Shown here in pieces: positions 27,365-35,858 of a stretch of DNA of 64,000 nucleotides. Below the pieces are notes generated by a model that did no database searches, was not told where the DNA came from, and saw only the letters and a list, made by a program, of their open reading frames with translations. The number at the start of each line of letters is the position of its first letter. Within the stretch, counting starts at the first letter, position 1. This stretch comes from Eubacterium sp. AF36-5BH. GTDB taxonomy: Bacteria; Bacillota; Clostridia; Lachnospirales; Lachnospiraceae. A program made the position numbers and the translations under genes. Location of the stretch: positions 367 through 64,366 of the forward strand of contig NZ_QTVG01000011.1 of the NCBI RefSeq assembly GCF_003460505.1. Direction: 5' to 3'.

Positions 27365-28186
27365 ATGGAAAATTTAAAACAAATCTTATATGAAAAACAA
27401 TTAGAGTTAGAAGAAATAGAAAAGACTAATAAAAAAACATTAGAAAGACTTCCTGAGGGATACGTTAATATAAGTAAAAATAAAAATTCAATTCAGTATT
27501 ATTGGCGAAAAGATGATGGTACGGAAACATACATAAATAAAAAGAATCGTAGTATTATTAAAAAACTTGCTCAAAAAGAATATGAGAAAAAAGTTCAAAT
27601 TATAATCAAGAAAAATAAAAAGTGTCTTAGAAATATGTTGGATAAATATGAATTTGATGAAACATTAAAAGCTTACGACAAGATATCAGATAAAAAGAAA
27701 ATATTTGTTGAACCATATACAATGCCAAACGAAATGTACGCAGAAAAGTGGCAGGCAGAACAAAACAAATTAAAAGAACAAAATATGAGTAAAGTAAGTG
27801 AAAAATTCATATTCACAGATAAAGATAATGAGATACTTACTGAACAGGGAGAGGCGGTTCGTTCGAAATCAGAAAAAATAATTGCGGACAAATTATATAT
27901 GAAGGGGATACCGTACGTTTACGAGCAACCGTTATATTTGAAAGGCTATGGATATGTAGTACCTGATTTCAAAATCTTGAATGTTAGAACTAGAAAAGAA
28001 TATTATTTGGAACATTTCGGAATGATGGACGACAGCGAGTATTCAAGGAAAGCATTAAGAAAAATCGAAACATTTCAGAAAAATAACATATTTCCTGGTG
28101 ATAATTTGCTAATGACATTTGAAACAAGTGACGGTCCGCTTAATACAAGAATTTTGGAAGAACTGGTAAAAAAATATTTGGTATAA
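27365..28186 (+). CDS. PD-(D/E)XK nuclease-like protein with charged coiled-coil N-terminus
   Basis: 273 residues. Residues 1-150 are Lys/Glu-rich and probably coiled coil, with a short SIQYYWRKDDGTETYI segment. The C-terminal part resembles a PD-(D/E)XK fold: RSKSEKIIADKL (E170), YVVPDFKI (D201) and YYLEHFG (E216). Similar blocks, with PDF and then YWEHLG, occur in helicase-linked nuclease domains. The usual ExK lysine is replaced by EHF, so activity is uncertain. The ribosome binding site is weak (AAGGA, 11 bases before ATG). Many Clostridia carry such proteins near DNA-metabolism genes. Here it stands alone directly downstream of the hairpin repeat array. Confidence 0.65.
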   Translation: MENLKQILYEKQLELEEIEKTNKKTLERLPEGYVNISKNKNSIQYYWRKDDGTETYINKKNRSIIKKLAQKEYEKKVQIIIKKNKKCLRNMLDKYEFDETLKAYDKISDKKKIFVEPYTMPNEMYAEKWQAEQNKLKEQNMSKVSEKFIFTDKDNEILTEQGEAVRSKSEKIIADKLYMKGIPYVYEQPLYLKGYGYVVPDFKILNVRTRKEYYLEHFGMMDDSEYSRKALRKIETFQKNNIFPGDNLLMTFETSDGPLNTRILEELVKKYLV

Positions 28187-28210
28187 GATAAAAAAGATAA
28201 ATGATTAACA

Positions 28211-28276
28211 TTTGCATAAGGCGTGAAAATATAATCACCAATATTTGCATAAGGCGTGAAAATATAATCACCAATA
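28211..28276. repeat. 33-base perfect tandem duplication
   Basis: TTTGCATAAGGCGTGAAAAT plus 13 more bases at 28211-28243 is repeated exactly at 28244-28276. A third copy begins but diverges after TTTGC. Confidence 0.85.
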
Positions 28277-28368
28277 TTTGCTGTGATAGGGAATAGATTA
28301 AACTTAAAAATTAGATTAAATCACAAACTTAGAAACTAGATTAAAACAATAGGAAATAGATTAAACAT

Positions 28369-28411
28369 AAGAATAGGATTGAGTGAGACATTACAATTCA
28401 ATCCTATTCTT
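28369..28411. terminator. bidirectional terminator-like hairpin
   Basis: A perfect 14-base stem (AAGAATAGGATTGA at 28369-28382, inverse at 28398-28411) with a 15-base loop lies between convergent genes. There is no long T-run on either side, so termination strength is uncertain. Confidence 0.6.
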
Positions 28412-28514
28412 CATATAATCAAATGTTATAATGTAGACAAACTACACAAGATTCATCAAAAACTCAATCCTACTAATTCCATAAATAAGAAATATTAAGT
28501 AAACAAACCATATT

Positions 28515-29915
28515 CTACTCCACAATTGTATTCAGCCAAATGTCTTTTTTTACCATTACGAAACCAATAAATGACTTAATGCCTTCCAACATGTTTACAA
28601 GTAGGAACATGCTTACAATATTCATGGAGGTGAATTTCGCAAGGCACATTGAAACCGGAACATTTACAAGGCAAACAAAACAACTATCAAAAAGGAATGT
28701 AATGATAGTTTTGCCACCGCTTCGCAAAATAAAATATTCAGAGTTAGTGAATGATATAAAAGGTGTTGCCAGAGCTACCACCCAAATGAAACGTGTTGCC
28801 AGTTGGCGAATCTCCCCTGTTGTATTATAAAAATGTGGGAATATCGGTCCAAGTATAAATAAAATTACGGCAGTGCCTAATGAAATTAAAAACGAAAAAG
28901 TTGCCATACGTGTGGCTGTGACCTTTGCGTCTTTTAGTTTGCCAGCACCCAACAGTTGACCTACAACAATGGCGATGGTTGTACCAAGTGTTACAAAAAT
29001 TGAATTTGAAATATTACCTAAAGTATTACAAATATTCAATCCACCGATTGTAGCAAGTCCCCTTGTAGAAAAAGCCTGTGTCTGCAAAGTAAGTCCGCCA
29101 GCCCACAAAAATTCGTTAAGCATAAGTGGCGTTCCGGTAATAAGAATTTTCTTCGCAAGTGACATAGGAAGTCTCAAAGTTCTGTAGCAATTTTTAATAA
29201 AAGGATATTCTTTTACATGTGTGTGGGTGTAAACAACCAAATAGCCACATTCCACAAAACGTGAAATAACAGTGGCGATAGCTGCACCGGTAACGCCCAT
29301 GGCAGGCACACCGAATTTCCCAAAAATAAAAATATAATTCAGTACAATATCAAAAACTACAGCCAGAACTCCGGCTTTCATTGGCACAATAGTCTGCCCG
29401 GATTCTTTTAAAGTTGTGCTATAGCAGTTAGAAACTACAAAAGGTGCAATGCCGATAACCATCACGTATAGGTAGTTTCGCGCGTAATTGAAAGTATCAA
29501 CAATGTTGCCCGAGTCGCTACCTTCGTGGAGAAACATGTTAATCAAAGGTTCGTGTAAAAATAGCATAACCCCAAGAGATGCAATGATAATTGTTATGCC
29601 AATAAGAATCTTCATTCTAAAAACATTTCTCACACCGTCATTGTTTTTCTGACCAAAATACTGTGCGGAAAAAAGACCGGCACCTGACATACCACCAAAA
29701 ACCAGCAAATTAAAAACAAAAAATAGCTGATTTATAATGGCAACTCCGGACATTTGGTCAGTACCCAACTGCCCAACCATAATATTATCAGCCATACTAA
29801 CAAGATTTGTCAGTAAATTTTGAATAATAATTGGAACGGCAATTGCAAGAATCATTTTGTAAAAAGCCTTGTCACCGAAAAATTTATTTTTTAAAGAAAT
29901 TGTCCCTTCGTTCAT
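28515..29915 (-). CDS. MATE-family multidrug/metabolite exporter
   Basis: 466 residues on the minus strand; the start codon is preceded by AGAAGG. Twelve hydrophobic segments fit the family. The N-terminus reads AFYKMILAIAVPIIIQNLLT, followed by LVSMADNIMVGQLGTDQMSG, typical for MATE transporters, which use Na+ or H+ gradients to export cationic drugs or metabolites. The substrate cannot be predicted. It is transcribed alone, away from the beta-CASP gene, and short tandem repeats lie in front of it. Confidence 0.92.
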   Translation of the reverse strand: MNEGTISLKNKFFGDKAFYKMILAIAVPIIIQNLLTNLVSMADNIMVGQLGTDQMSGVAIINQLFFVFNLLVFGGMSGAGLFSAQYFGQKNNDGVRNVFRMKILIGITIIIASLGVMLFLHEPLINMFLHEGSDSGNIVDTFNYARNYLYVMVIGIAPFVVSNCYSTTLKESGQTIVPMKAGVLAVVFDIVLNYIFIFGKFGVPAMGVTGAAIATVISRFVECGYLVVYTHTHVKEYPFIKNCYRTLRLPMSLAKKILITGTPLMLNEFLWAGGLTLQTQAFSTRGLATIGGLNICNTLGNISNSIFVTLGTTIAIVVGQLLGAGKLKDAKVTATRMATFSFLISLGTAVILFILGPIFPHFYNTTGEIRQLATRFIWVVALATPFISFTNSEYFILRSGGKTIITFLFDSCFVCLVNVPVSMCLAKFTSMNIVSMFLLVNMLEGIKSFIGFVMVKKDIWLNTIVE

Positions 29916-30425
29916 AAAAACCTTCTTTCTTTTTGTAAATGTCTATTTAATAATTTAGTTTCCAAACCTATCTAACATACAAATCTGTTTAACCACTTAG
30001 TCTTAAAATATCTAACTAATATGCAAATCTGTTTAACAACTTAGTCTTAAAATATCTAACTAATATGCAAATCTGTTTAACCACTTAGTACTAAAAATAT
30101 TTATATGTGTTGAAATACTATTATGCAATGAAAAAACTAATAGTTCAATATCTTTTATGCAGATTATGAAATTTTATAAAATATCATTTCTTTTAAACAA
30201 ATTGCAAAATATACATATTATAAAGCAAGAAGAGTGGAAGGAAGCCGGACTGATGTTGTATACAAAAAATAGTTGAAACTATTTTCTGAAAAAAGAAAAA
30301 CTCAAAAAACTCTCCATAAAAGTCTTTGTAAGTGTTATAATTAATCCATAACAGGAACGGATTAGAAGTCTTATAATAAGACAAAACAAACTAACGAAAA
30401 ATAAACTTACAAAGGGGGCGATTTT
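29916..30425. other. divergent intergenic region with 44-base repeats
   Basis: 510 bases between divergent genes. About 130 bases are a tandem repeat (29969-30105). The rest is A/T-rich and should contain both promoters. TATAAT-like words are present (for example near 30335) but I found no convincing -35 partner. An ORF on the minus strand at 30193-30384 has no ribosome binding site. Confidence 0.5.
29969..30105. repeat. 44-base tandem repeat, about three copies
   Basis: CAAATCTGTTTAAC begins at 29980, 30024 and 30068. Units share TATCTAACTAATATG and the second half CACTTAGTCTTAAAA. The first unit lacks four bases in TATCTAAC-ATA and the last has TAGTACTAAA. The array lies 55-190 bases upstream of the MATE start. 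Confidence 0.8.
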
Positions 30426-32027
30426 ATGATTCTCACATTTTTAGGCGCAGATCATGAGGTAACAGGAAGTTGTCACTATTTACAGGTAGGTGACAAGAAA
30501 GCAGTTGTAGATTGTGGTATGGAGCAGGGCAAGGATATTTATGTAAACCAGGAATTGCCGGTTCCCGCAGGGGATATTGATTACATTTTCCTGACACATG
30601 CTCACATTGACCACTCAGGTTTAATTCCATTGATGGTTAAGAAAGGTTTTAAGGGGCAGATTTTTGCAACCAAAGCAACCTGTGAACTTTGCAACATTAT
30701 GTTGCGAGACAGTGCGCATATTCAGGAGTTTGAAGCACAGTGGAAGAACAGGAAGGCAAAAAGAGCAGGACGTGAGGAGTATGTTCCTATTTATAATACG
30801 GAAGATGCAGCGGCCGCTTGCGAGCTGATGATACCTGTAGATTACAATCAGGTTGTAAAAGTATGTGATGAATTTCAAATAAAATTTGTAGATGCAGGTC
30901 ATTTACTAGGTTCATCAAGTATAGAAATGAAAGTTACGGAGAATGGTGTAAGTAAAACAATTATTTTCTCTGGGGATATTGGAAACATTAACAAGCCTAT
31001 AATCAAGGATCCTGAAACTTTAAAAGGTGCGGACTATGTTTTGATTGAGTCAACATACGGTGACAGATTACATGAAGAGCGACCAGACTACATTAAAACA
31101 TTAACGAAAGTTTTAGAGGAAACTTTTGAAAAAGGTGGTAATGTTGTTATTCCGTCATTTGCAGTTGGACGAACTCAGGAAATGTTATATTTCTTAAGGA
31201 TAATAAAAAAAGAAAATTTGATAAAAAAGTATCCTGATTTTGGGGTTTATGTTGATAGCCCGTTGGCTGTGCAGGCAACGAATATTTTTAATAACAATGT
31301 AGTTGACTGCTTTGATGAGGAAACGAAGAAACTGATTAATGATGGAATTAACCCTCTTCAGTTTGAGGGCTTGAAAGTTTCTGTAACAAGCAATGATTCC
31401 ATTGCAATTAATGAGGATACCAAGCCAAAAGTTATTCTATCAGCATCGGGTATGTGCGAGGCAGGTAGAATCAGACATCATTTAAAACACAATCTGTGGA
31501 AAGAAAACTCAACAATTCTTTTCGTTGGTTATCAGGCGATTGGCACGTTAGGAAGAAATCTTCTTGAAGGTGCAACTTCAGTAAAACTTTTTGGTGAAGA
31601 AATTGCAGTAAAAGCAAGAATTGAAAGCCTTAAAGGAATTAGCGGTCATGGTGACCAAAAAGAATTAATAAGATGGCTTGAAGCAATGGAAATTAAGCCT
31701 GAAAAAGTTTTCGTGGTTCATGGGGAAGACAATGTGTGCGATTATTTTGCTAATCTTTTGGAAAAAGAACATGGTTTTAATACATATGCTCCTTATAGCG
31801 GTACGGAATTTGACCTTTTGACAGGTGAAATTATCAAAGAGGGAGTGCCTATTCCAATTAAGAAAAAATCAGCAAAGGAAAGAAGGGCATCTTCTGTTTA
31901 CGAAAATTTACTTGCAGCAGGTCAGCGTTTGCTTGCAGTTATTAAGCGAAGCGAAGGAGGCACGAACAAAGATTTAGCTAAATTTACAAATCAGATTCAA
32001 AATTTATGTGATAAGTGGGACAGATAA
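30426..32027 (+). CDS. beta-CASP metallo-beta-lactamase fold RNase
   Basis: 533 residues with AAAGGGGGCG before ATG. It has the zinc motif THAHIDH (H58, H60, D62, H63), later DAGHLLGSSS and FSGDIG, and the beta-CASP blocks ESTYGDR, PSFAVGRTQEML, ILSASGMCEAGRIRHHL and a C-terminal VFVVHGE. This arrangement is that of RNA-processing nucleases related to the cleavage factor CPSF73/Ysh1 and archaeal aCPSF, distinct from RNase J (which has a C-terminal extension). The extra C-terminal 60 residues are Lys/Arg-rich. The likely role is cytoplasmic RNA turnover or maturation; the exact substrate is unknown. Confidence 0.9.
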   Translation: MILTFLGADHEVTGSCHYLQVGDKKAVVDCGMEQGKDIYVNQELPVPAGDIDYIFLTHAHIDHSGLIPLMVKKGFKGQIFATKATCELCNIMLRDSAHIQEFEAQWKNRKAKRAGREEYVPIYNTEDAAAACELMIPVDYNQVVKVCDEFQIKFVDAGHLLGSSSIEMKVTENGVSKTIIFSGDIGNINKPIIKDPETLKGADYVLIESTYGDRLHEERPDYIKTLTKVLEETFEKGGNVVIPSFAVGRTQEMLYFLRIIKKENLIKKYPDFGVYVDSPLAVQATNIFNNNVVDCFDEETKKLINDGINPLQFEGLKVSVTSNDSIAINEDTKPKVILSASGMCEAGRIRHHLKHNLWKENSTILFVGYQAIGTLGRNLLEGATSVKLFGEEIAVKARIESLKGISGHGDQKELIRWLEAMEIKPEKVFVVHGEDNVCDYFANLLEKEHGFNTYAPYSGTEFDLLTGEIIKEGVPIPIKKKSAKERRASSVYENLLAAGQRLLAVIKRSEGGTNKDLAKFTNQIQNLCDKWDR

Positions 32028-32102
32028 AATAATCCGCAGGTAAAGTAATGGCAAAAATAATTTGCAAATGAATAATAACAATAATAACCAACGGAGATAA
32101 AA

Positions 32103-32813
32103 ATGGGAATAAAAGTAGCAATATGCGATGATGACAAAGAAGTGTGTACTAGCGTAAATCATATTGTGGAAAAACTATTACACCAAACAGAAATAAAAGC
32201 AGAGATTTATACATTCTATTCAGGAAAAGAATTATGTGAAAAAATGTTAAATGTTAAATACGATTTGATATTTTTAGACATAGAAATACCGGAAATGAAT
32301 GGAGTGGAAATAGGTAAGTATATTAGGAAAAAACTTGAAAATAATGTGGCTCAAATAGTGTATATATCTTCTAAAAAATCTTATGCAATGGAGCTTTTTG
32401 AAAACAGGCCTTTTGATTTTTTAATTAAACCATTGACAGAAGAAGCAATTAAGAAGGTTCTAAACAATTATTTAAATGTATATGGAGACAGAGGATTGTT
32501 TTTTACATATCAAAAAAGCAAGTCAACATATAATATTGAATTAAGTAAAATAATGTATTTTGAAAGAAATAAGCGAAAGATAACTGTAAAAACAACAGAA
32601 GAAGACGATGAGTTTTACGGTTCACTAGAGGATATATACACGGAACTTAAAGATAATAAATTTTTCTTTATACATAAATCATTTTTAGTAAACTATTCTT
32701 TTATTAAAATTTTTAATAATGACAAGGTGATTATGGCTGATGGAAGAGAATTGCCAATTAGTCAGGCAAGAAGAAAAAAAATAAGAGAGAAATACTTAAA
32801 GATGGAGGGATAA
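32103..32813 (+). CDS. LytTR-family response regulator
   Basis: 236 residues. The receiver domain has the acidic pocket DDD at 9-11 and the phosphorylation site D59 in IFLDIEIPEMNG. The LytTR DNA-binding domain covers about 130-236 (ILYF-like IMYFERNKRKITVKT, FFFIHKSFLVNYSFI). The gene ends one base before the sensor kinase gene. Such regulators usually bind paired 9-10 base direct repeats about 21 bases apart; exactly such a pair lies upstream of the ABC operon at 34,261-34,291, making that operon the likely target. Confidence 0.93.
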   Translation: MGIKVAICDDDKEVCTSVNHIVEKLLHQTEIKAEIYTFYSGKELCEKMLNVKYDLIFLDIEIPEMNGVEIGKYIRKKLENNVAQIVYISSKKSYAMELFENRPFDFLIKPLTEEAIKKVLNNYLNVYGDRGLFFTYQKSKSTYNIELSKIMYFERNKRKITVKTTEEDDEFYGSLEDIYTELKDNKFFFIHKSFLVNYSFIKIFNNDKVIMADGRELPISQARRKKIREKYLKMEG

Positions 32814-32814
32814 A

Positions 32815-34092
32815 ATGGAAAACTTAATTTATACTATATCATATGTTTTGTCAACAATATTTCAGTTATATGTTATATCGAAATTTATGATAATGTTTTT
32901 GGACAGGGGAAAAACAAACAAGTGGATAACCTGCTGCACCTATATATTACAATTTGCAGTTGGGGCAATCCAATACAAAGTCGCACCTAATATTATTGTA
33001 AATATTGGGGTAGGCTTAATTACAATATTTATAATATCATTATGCTACGGAGGGACAATTTTAAATAAAGTCATTTCAGTAATGCTAATATACTTATGTC
33101 TTTTTGGCGCGGAACTAATAGGTACCGGAATGCTTGAAATTACAGGAACAAGAATATCCATGGATGGACAAAATGGTGATGCGTTATCTTGTATTGTTGT
33201 TGCAATAATGCTGTGGATAATTTATGAGATTATAAGAATGTTTAAGGTTTCTGATACACAATTCAAAATGCCTAAAATATTTAGTGGTATAATTATCCTG
33301 TTAAGTGTGGCAGCTATTACATTGGAAATGGTTATATTCTTATATGGAAACGTGCCGGAACTAGTGAAAATTGTTTCAGTTATGTGTATGCTTGTAATAT
33401 TGTTTTTGATAATTTTTATGTATGATATTTTAAATGATTACTATAATGAAAAGATTCGTTTAGAGCTGCTTGAAAAAGAAAAAAACTACTATTTAAATCA
33501 GGCAGAATTAGCTACTGAACATGTAAATGAAATAAGAAAATTCAAACATGATATTAAAAATCATTTGCTGGCACTAGATGCCATAATGCAAAATGATAGA
33601 AAGGGAGCAAAAGAATATATTACAGAGTTAGAGGACAGAGTTTCCAGCGAAGAATTATATAGTGAAAGTGGTAATGTAGCAGTCGATAGTGTTATTAATT
33701 ATAAATTGTCCCATGCAACAAACAAAAATATTAAAGTATCAAGTAAGATTGTAATTCCAGAGCAATTTAGCATAGACACAAAAGATATAATAACAATTAT
33801 TGGAAATCTTTTAGACAATGCAATTGAGGCAGCAGATAAAACTGACGGTAGAAAATATGTAAATATACATATGGAATTAAAAATGGGAAATCTTTTTATT
33901 GAAGTTAGCAATAGCTATAACGGCAAGATAAAACAAGAAGATGGAAAGTTTATAACGGACAAGACCGACAAAAAAATCCACGGAATTGGAATTACAAATA
34001 TTAAGGATACACTAAAAAAATACGAAAGTAATATAGACTTTTCTTATACCGAAAAAGATTTTTGTGTAAAAGTTATTATGTGCAAAAAGTAA
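32815..34092 (+). CDS. AgrC-like GHKL sensor histidine kinase
   Basis: 425 residues. About six hydrophobic segments fill residues 1-205, followed by a coiled linker and FKHDIKNHLLAL with the predicted phospho-acceptor H245. The ATPase domain has GNLLDNAIEAAD (N-box) and HGIGITNIKDTL (G-box). It matches the family that senses peptides or membrane stress and works with LytTR regulators. No AgrB- or AgrD-like gene is nearby, so the signal is unknown. Cotranscribed with the regulator and closed by the terminator at 34092. Confidence 0.92.
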   Translation: MENLIYTISYVLSTIFQLYVISKFMIMFLDRGKTNKWITCCTYILQFAVGAIQYKVAPNIIVNIGVGLITIFIISLCYGGTILNKVISVMLIYLCLFGAELIGTGMLEITGTRISMDGQNGDALSCIVVAIMLWIIYEIIRMFKVSDTQFKMPKIFSGIIILLSVAAITLEMVIFLYGNVPELVKIVSVMCMLVILFLIIFMYDILNDYYNEKIRLELLEKEKNYYLNQAELATEHVNEIRKFKHDIKNHLLALDAIMQNDRKGAKEYITELEDRVSSEELYSESGNVAVDSVINYKLSHATNKNIKVSSKIVIPEQFSIDTKDIITIIGNLLDNAIEAADKTDGRKYVNIHMELKMGNLFIEVSNSYNGKIKQEDGKFITDKTDKKIHGIGITNIKDTLKKYESNIDFSYTEKDFCVKVIMCKK

Positions 34093-34142
34093 AAAAACTC
34101 TTAAAATTCAGTTTTTTAAAATTGGATTTTAAGAGTTTTTTT
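34092..34142 (+). terminator. terminator after the two-component genes
   Basis: AAAAAACTCTTAAAAT at 34092-34107 pairs with ATTTTAAGAGTTTTTT at 34126-34141. The right arm doubles as the T-run. Confidence 0.85.
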
Positions 34143-34260
34143 ATACAATAAGATATTTTTCCGTAATTTCTTATTATACAAAAACGTTCAACTAGGGATA
34201 CCACACTGGGTGCTAATAATGTCACAAGCCACATTATTTTTTTGCTAAAACTGTAAATTT

Positions 34261-34291
34261 TTACAATTTGAGCTTGTTTTTTTACAATTTG
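34261..34291 (+). promoter_or_regulatory. putative LytTR operator: two TTACAATTTG repeats
   Basis: TTACAATTTG at 34261-34270 and again at 34282-34291, exactly 21 bases apart and therefore on the same DNA face. The second copy ends one base before the -35 box. LytTR proteins bind paired direct repeats with this spacing and activate from just upstream of -35. Confidence 0.65.
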
Positions 34292-34292
34292 G

Positions 34293-34320
34293 TTGAAAAA
34301 AAATTCTCAGGTGTTACTAT
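34293..34320 (+). promoter_or_regulatory. promoter of the ABC operon
   Basis: TTGAAA at 34293-34298, a 16-base spacer and TACTAT at 34315-34320. The leader is about 45 bases, ending in AAGGAGAAG before the ATG at 34370. The sub-optimal spacer and -10 suit a promoter that needs an activator. Confidence 0.6.
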
Positions 34321-34369
34321 ATGGGCAGCTATCCGGATAATGAAAAATTAGTATAAGGAGAAGAAAAAT

Positions 34370-34795
34370 ATGAGAAAAAAATTAATTGCACTACTTATGT
34401 GTACATGCATAGTTTTTGGCGGAACAGTATCTACATATGCAAATACCATAACATATAATATTACTGTTACAAAAGACTCTAGTGCTGCAAAAAAAGATGA
34501 TAACAAATCGTTAAAGGTAAAAAAAGATGGTGGTAATAAGTATGAATCATGCTTTTATGTGTCACCAAAATATTTTAGCAATTCTGTTGCAAAAATGCAG
34601 TTACATTCTTTTAAGGCTGAATACCCTGAAAGAGTAATATCAGACAGAATGCTTATTAGCAAAAAGAGTGTAGGAAAAACAAAAACTGCATTATATGATT
34701 ACAGAGTGGCAGCAGGCGAATATTATTGTCTTATAGGTGGATATTATTCAGGTAAAGCTGGATCAGTGCATTCAGATGGAAAATATACACCATAA
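34370..34795 (+). CDS. small secreted protein of the LytTR-linked ABC operon
   Basis: 141 residues. The signal peptide MRKKLIALLMCTCIVFGGTVSTYA is followed by a hydrophilic, Lys-rich segment and a compact end with YRVAAGEYYCLIGGYYSGK and a C-terminus DGKYTP. Mature Cys residues number two. No named family is recognised. Small secreted proteins of this plan, ending in a G-x-W/Y-x-P turn, occur beside ABC transporters and sensor kinases in Firmicutes, in part annotated as lactococcin-972-like. Whether this one is a bacteriocin, a signal or a stress protein cannot be decided. It is the first gene of the operon, 13 bases before the lipoprotein gene. Confidence 0.75.
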   Translation: MRKKLIALLMCTCIVFGGTVSTYANTITYNITVTKDSSAAKKDDNKSLKVKKDGGNKYESCFYVSPKYFSNSVAKMQLHSFKAEYPERVISDRMLISKKSVGKTKTALYDYRVAAGEYYCLIGGYYSGKAGSVHSDGKYTP

Positions 34796-34808
34796 AAGGA
34801 GGAATTAG

Positions 34809-35858
34809 ATGTACAAGTTACTAAAAAAAATCACATTGTTAGCAACAACGTGTTTTCTTGCAACTTCCTTTGTTGGATGTAACAATTCAGGAATTGCAAA
34901 AAATGAAACATCTAATAATTCTTCAAAACAGTATCATGTATCCGGAGATAATATATCTCTGGATACTACTGTTGAAAATGTTCCAAACAATGTGAAGCTA
35001 ATTGAAGCAAAAAGAAAAAAAATAGATACAGATAAATTAAAAAAACTACTTTTTGGGAATAACAGTAATAATGTAAAGATGATAGAAAAAGGCTATTATA
35101 GAGATAATCTCAATAATTCCTTGTACATACGAAAATATGGAGGCTTTTTCTATACTTCACAAAATTATGATTATTATGAAAGTTCTATATATACCGACAT
35201 CCGAGACGATAGTTATAATTTAGACAAGTTTTCACTAACTGAAAATTTAAAATTTATGACAAGAAAAAATGCTATAAAATGGGTAAAAAAACAGCTACAA
35301 GATATAAATATTAATTTAGGGGAAGTTGAATATAATTGTTATGCCATAAAATATGAGCAATTAAAAAAATATGAAAAACATTACGATGTAGATGGAACAA
35401 TCAACTCAAAAATCCAAAAAAGAAATTGGTCGGAAAAAGATGATTGCTATTATATTAGTATTAGACAGAAAGTTAATGGAATAGTTGAATACCATGAATT
35501 TGAAGGTGAATTTCAAAATTACGAAGATTCAAAAGCATCTGTTGTTGCTATAGTTTCTAAAAGAGGATTTGAATATATTGAAATCACATCAGCCTTTGAT
35601 TTTGGAAATGTCAATAAGACTGTATCAATAAAAAATCCTCAGGATATTCTGGATAATATTTCAACTCAGTATTCTAACATTGAAGGAGAAGAGAAGTATA
35701 GCATTATGAGTTTTAAGTTATGTTATTATACTAACATCAAGGAAAACGATAAAGTAACTCCAATTTATGAATGTTATATGCTTGAAAAAAATAAAAATGG
35801 AATAAGTAGATTGCAGTTGTTTTTTGATGCGTCTACCGGTGAGGCGTTGGAATTATGA
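34809..35858 (+). CDS. lipoprotein of the ABC operon
   Basis: 349 residues. Signal peptide with lipobox FVGC, so C24 should carry the lipid that tethers it to the outer face of the membrane. The rest is Lys/Asn/Tyr-rich without a known domain. The body has two similar halves rich in aromatic residues (GGFFYTSQNYDYYESSIY and KLCYYTNIKENDKVTPIYEC), the last resembling the PepSY-like or YycH-like ends seen in regulatory lipoproteins, but this is weak. AGGAGG precedes the ATG. It overlaps the next gene by four bases (ATGA). It may be the external sensing or substrate-binding part of the system. Confidence 0.8.
   Translation: MYKLLKKITLLATTCFLATSFVGCNNSGIAKNETSNNSSKQYHVSGDNISLDTTVENVPNNVKLIEAKRKKIDTDKLKKLLFGNNSNNVKMIEKGYYRDNLNNSLYIRKYGGFFYTSQNYDYYESSIYTDIRDDSYNLDKFSLTENLKFMTRKNAIKWVKKQLQDININLGEVEYNCYAIKYEQLKKYEKHYDVDGTINSKIQKRNWSEKDDCYYISIRQKVNGIVEYHEFEGEFQNYEDSKASVVAIVSKRGFEYIEITSAFDFGNVNKTVSIKNPQDILDNISTQYSNIEGEEKYSIMSFKLCYYTNIKENDKVTPIYECYMLEKNKNGISRLQLFFDASTGEALEL

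Larger units (their letters stand above)
28187..28514. other. convergent intergenic region with short repeats and a shared terminator
   Basis: 328 bases between two genes that end towards each other. It contains a 33-base tandem duplication (28211-28276), about four copies of TAGATTAAA between 28290 and 28365, and the hairpin at 28369-28411. Confidence 0.6.

Noticed and set aside
32103..34092. Complete agr quorum-sensing system
   Set aside because: Only AgrA- and AgrC-like genes are present; no AgrB protease or AgrD peptide gene was found nearby.
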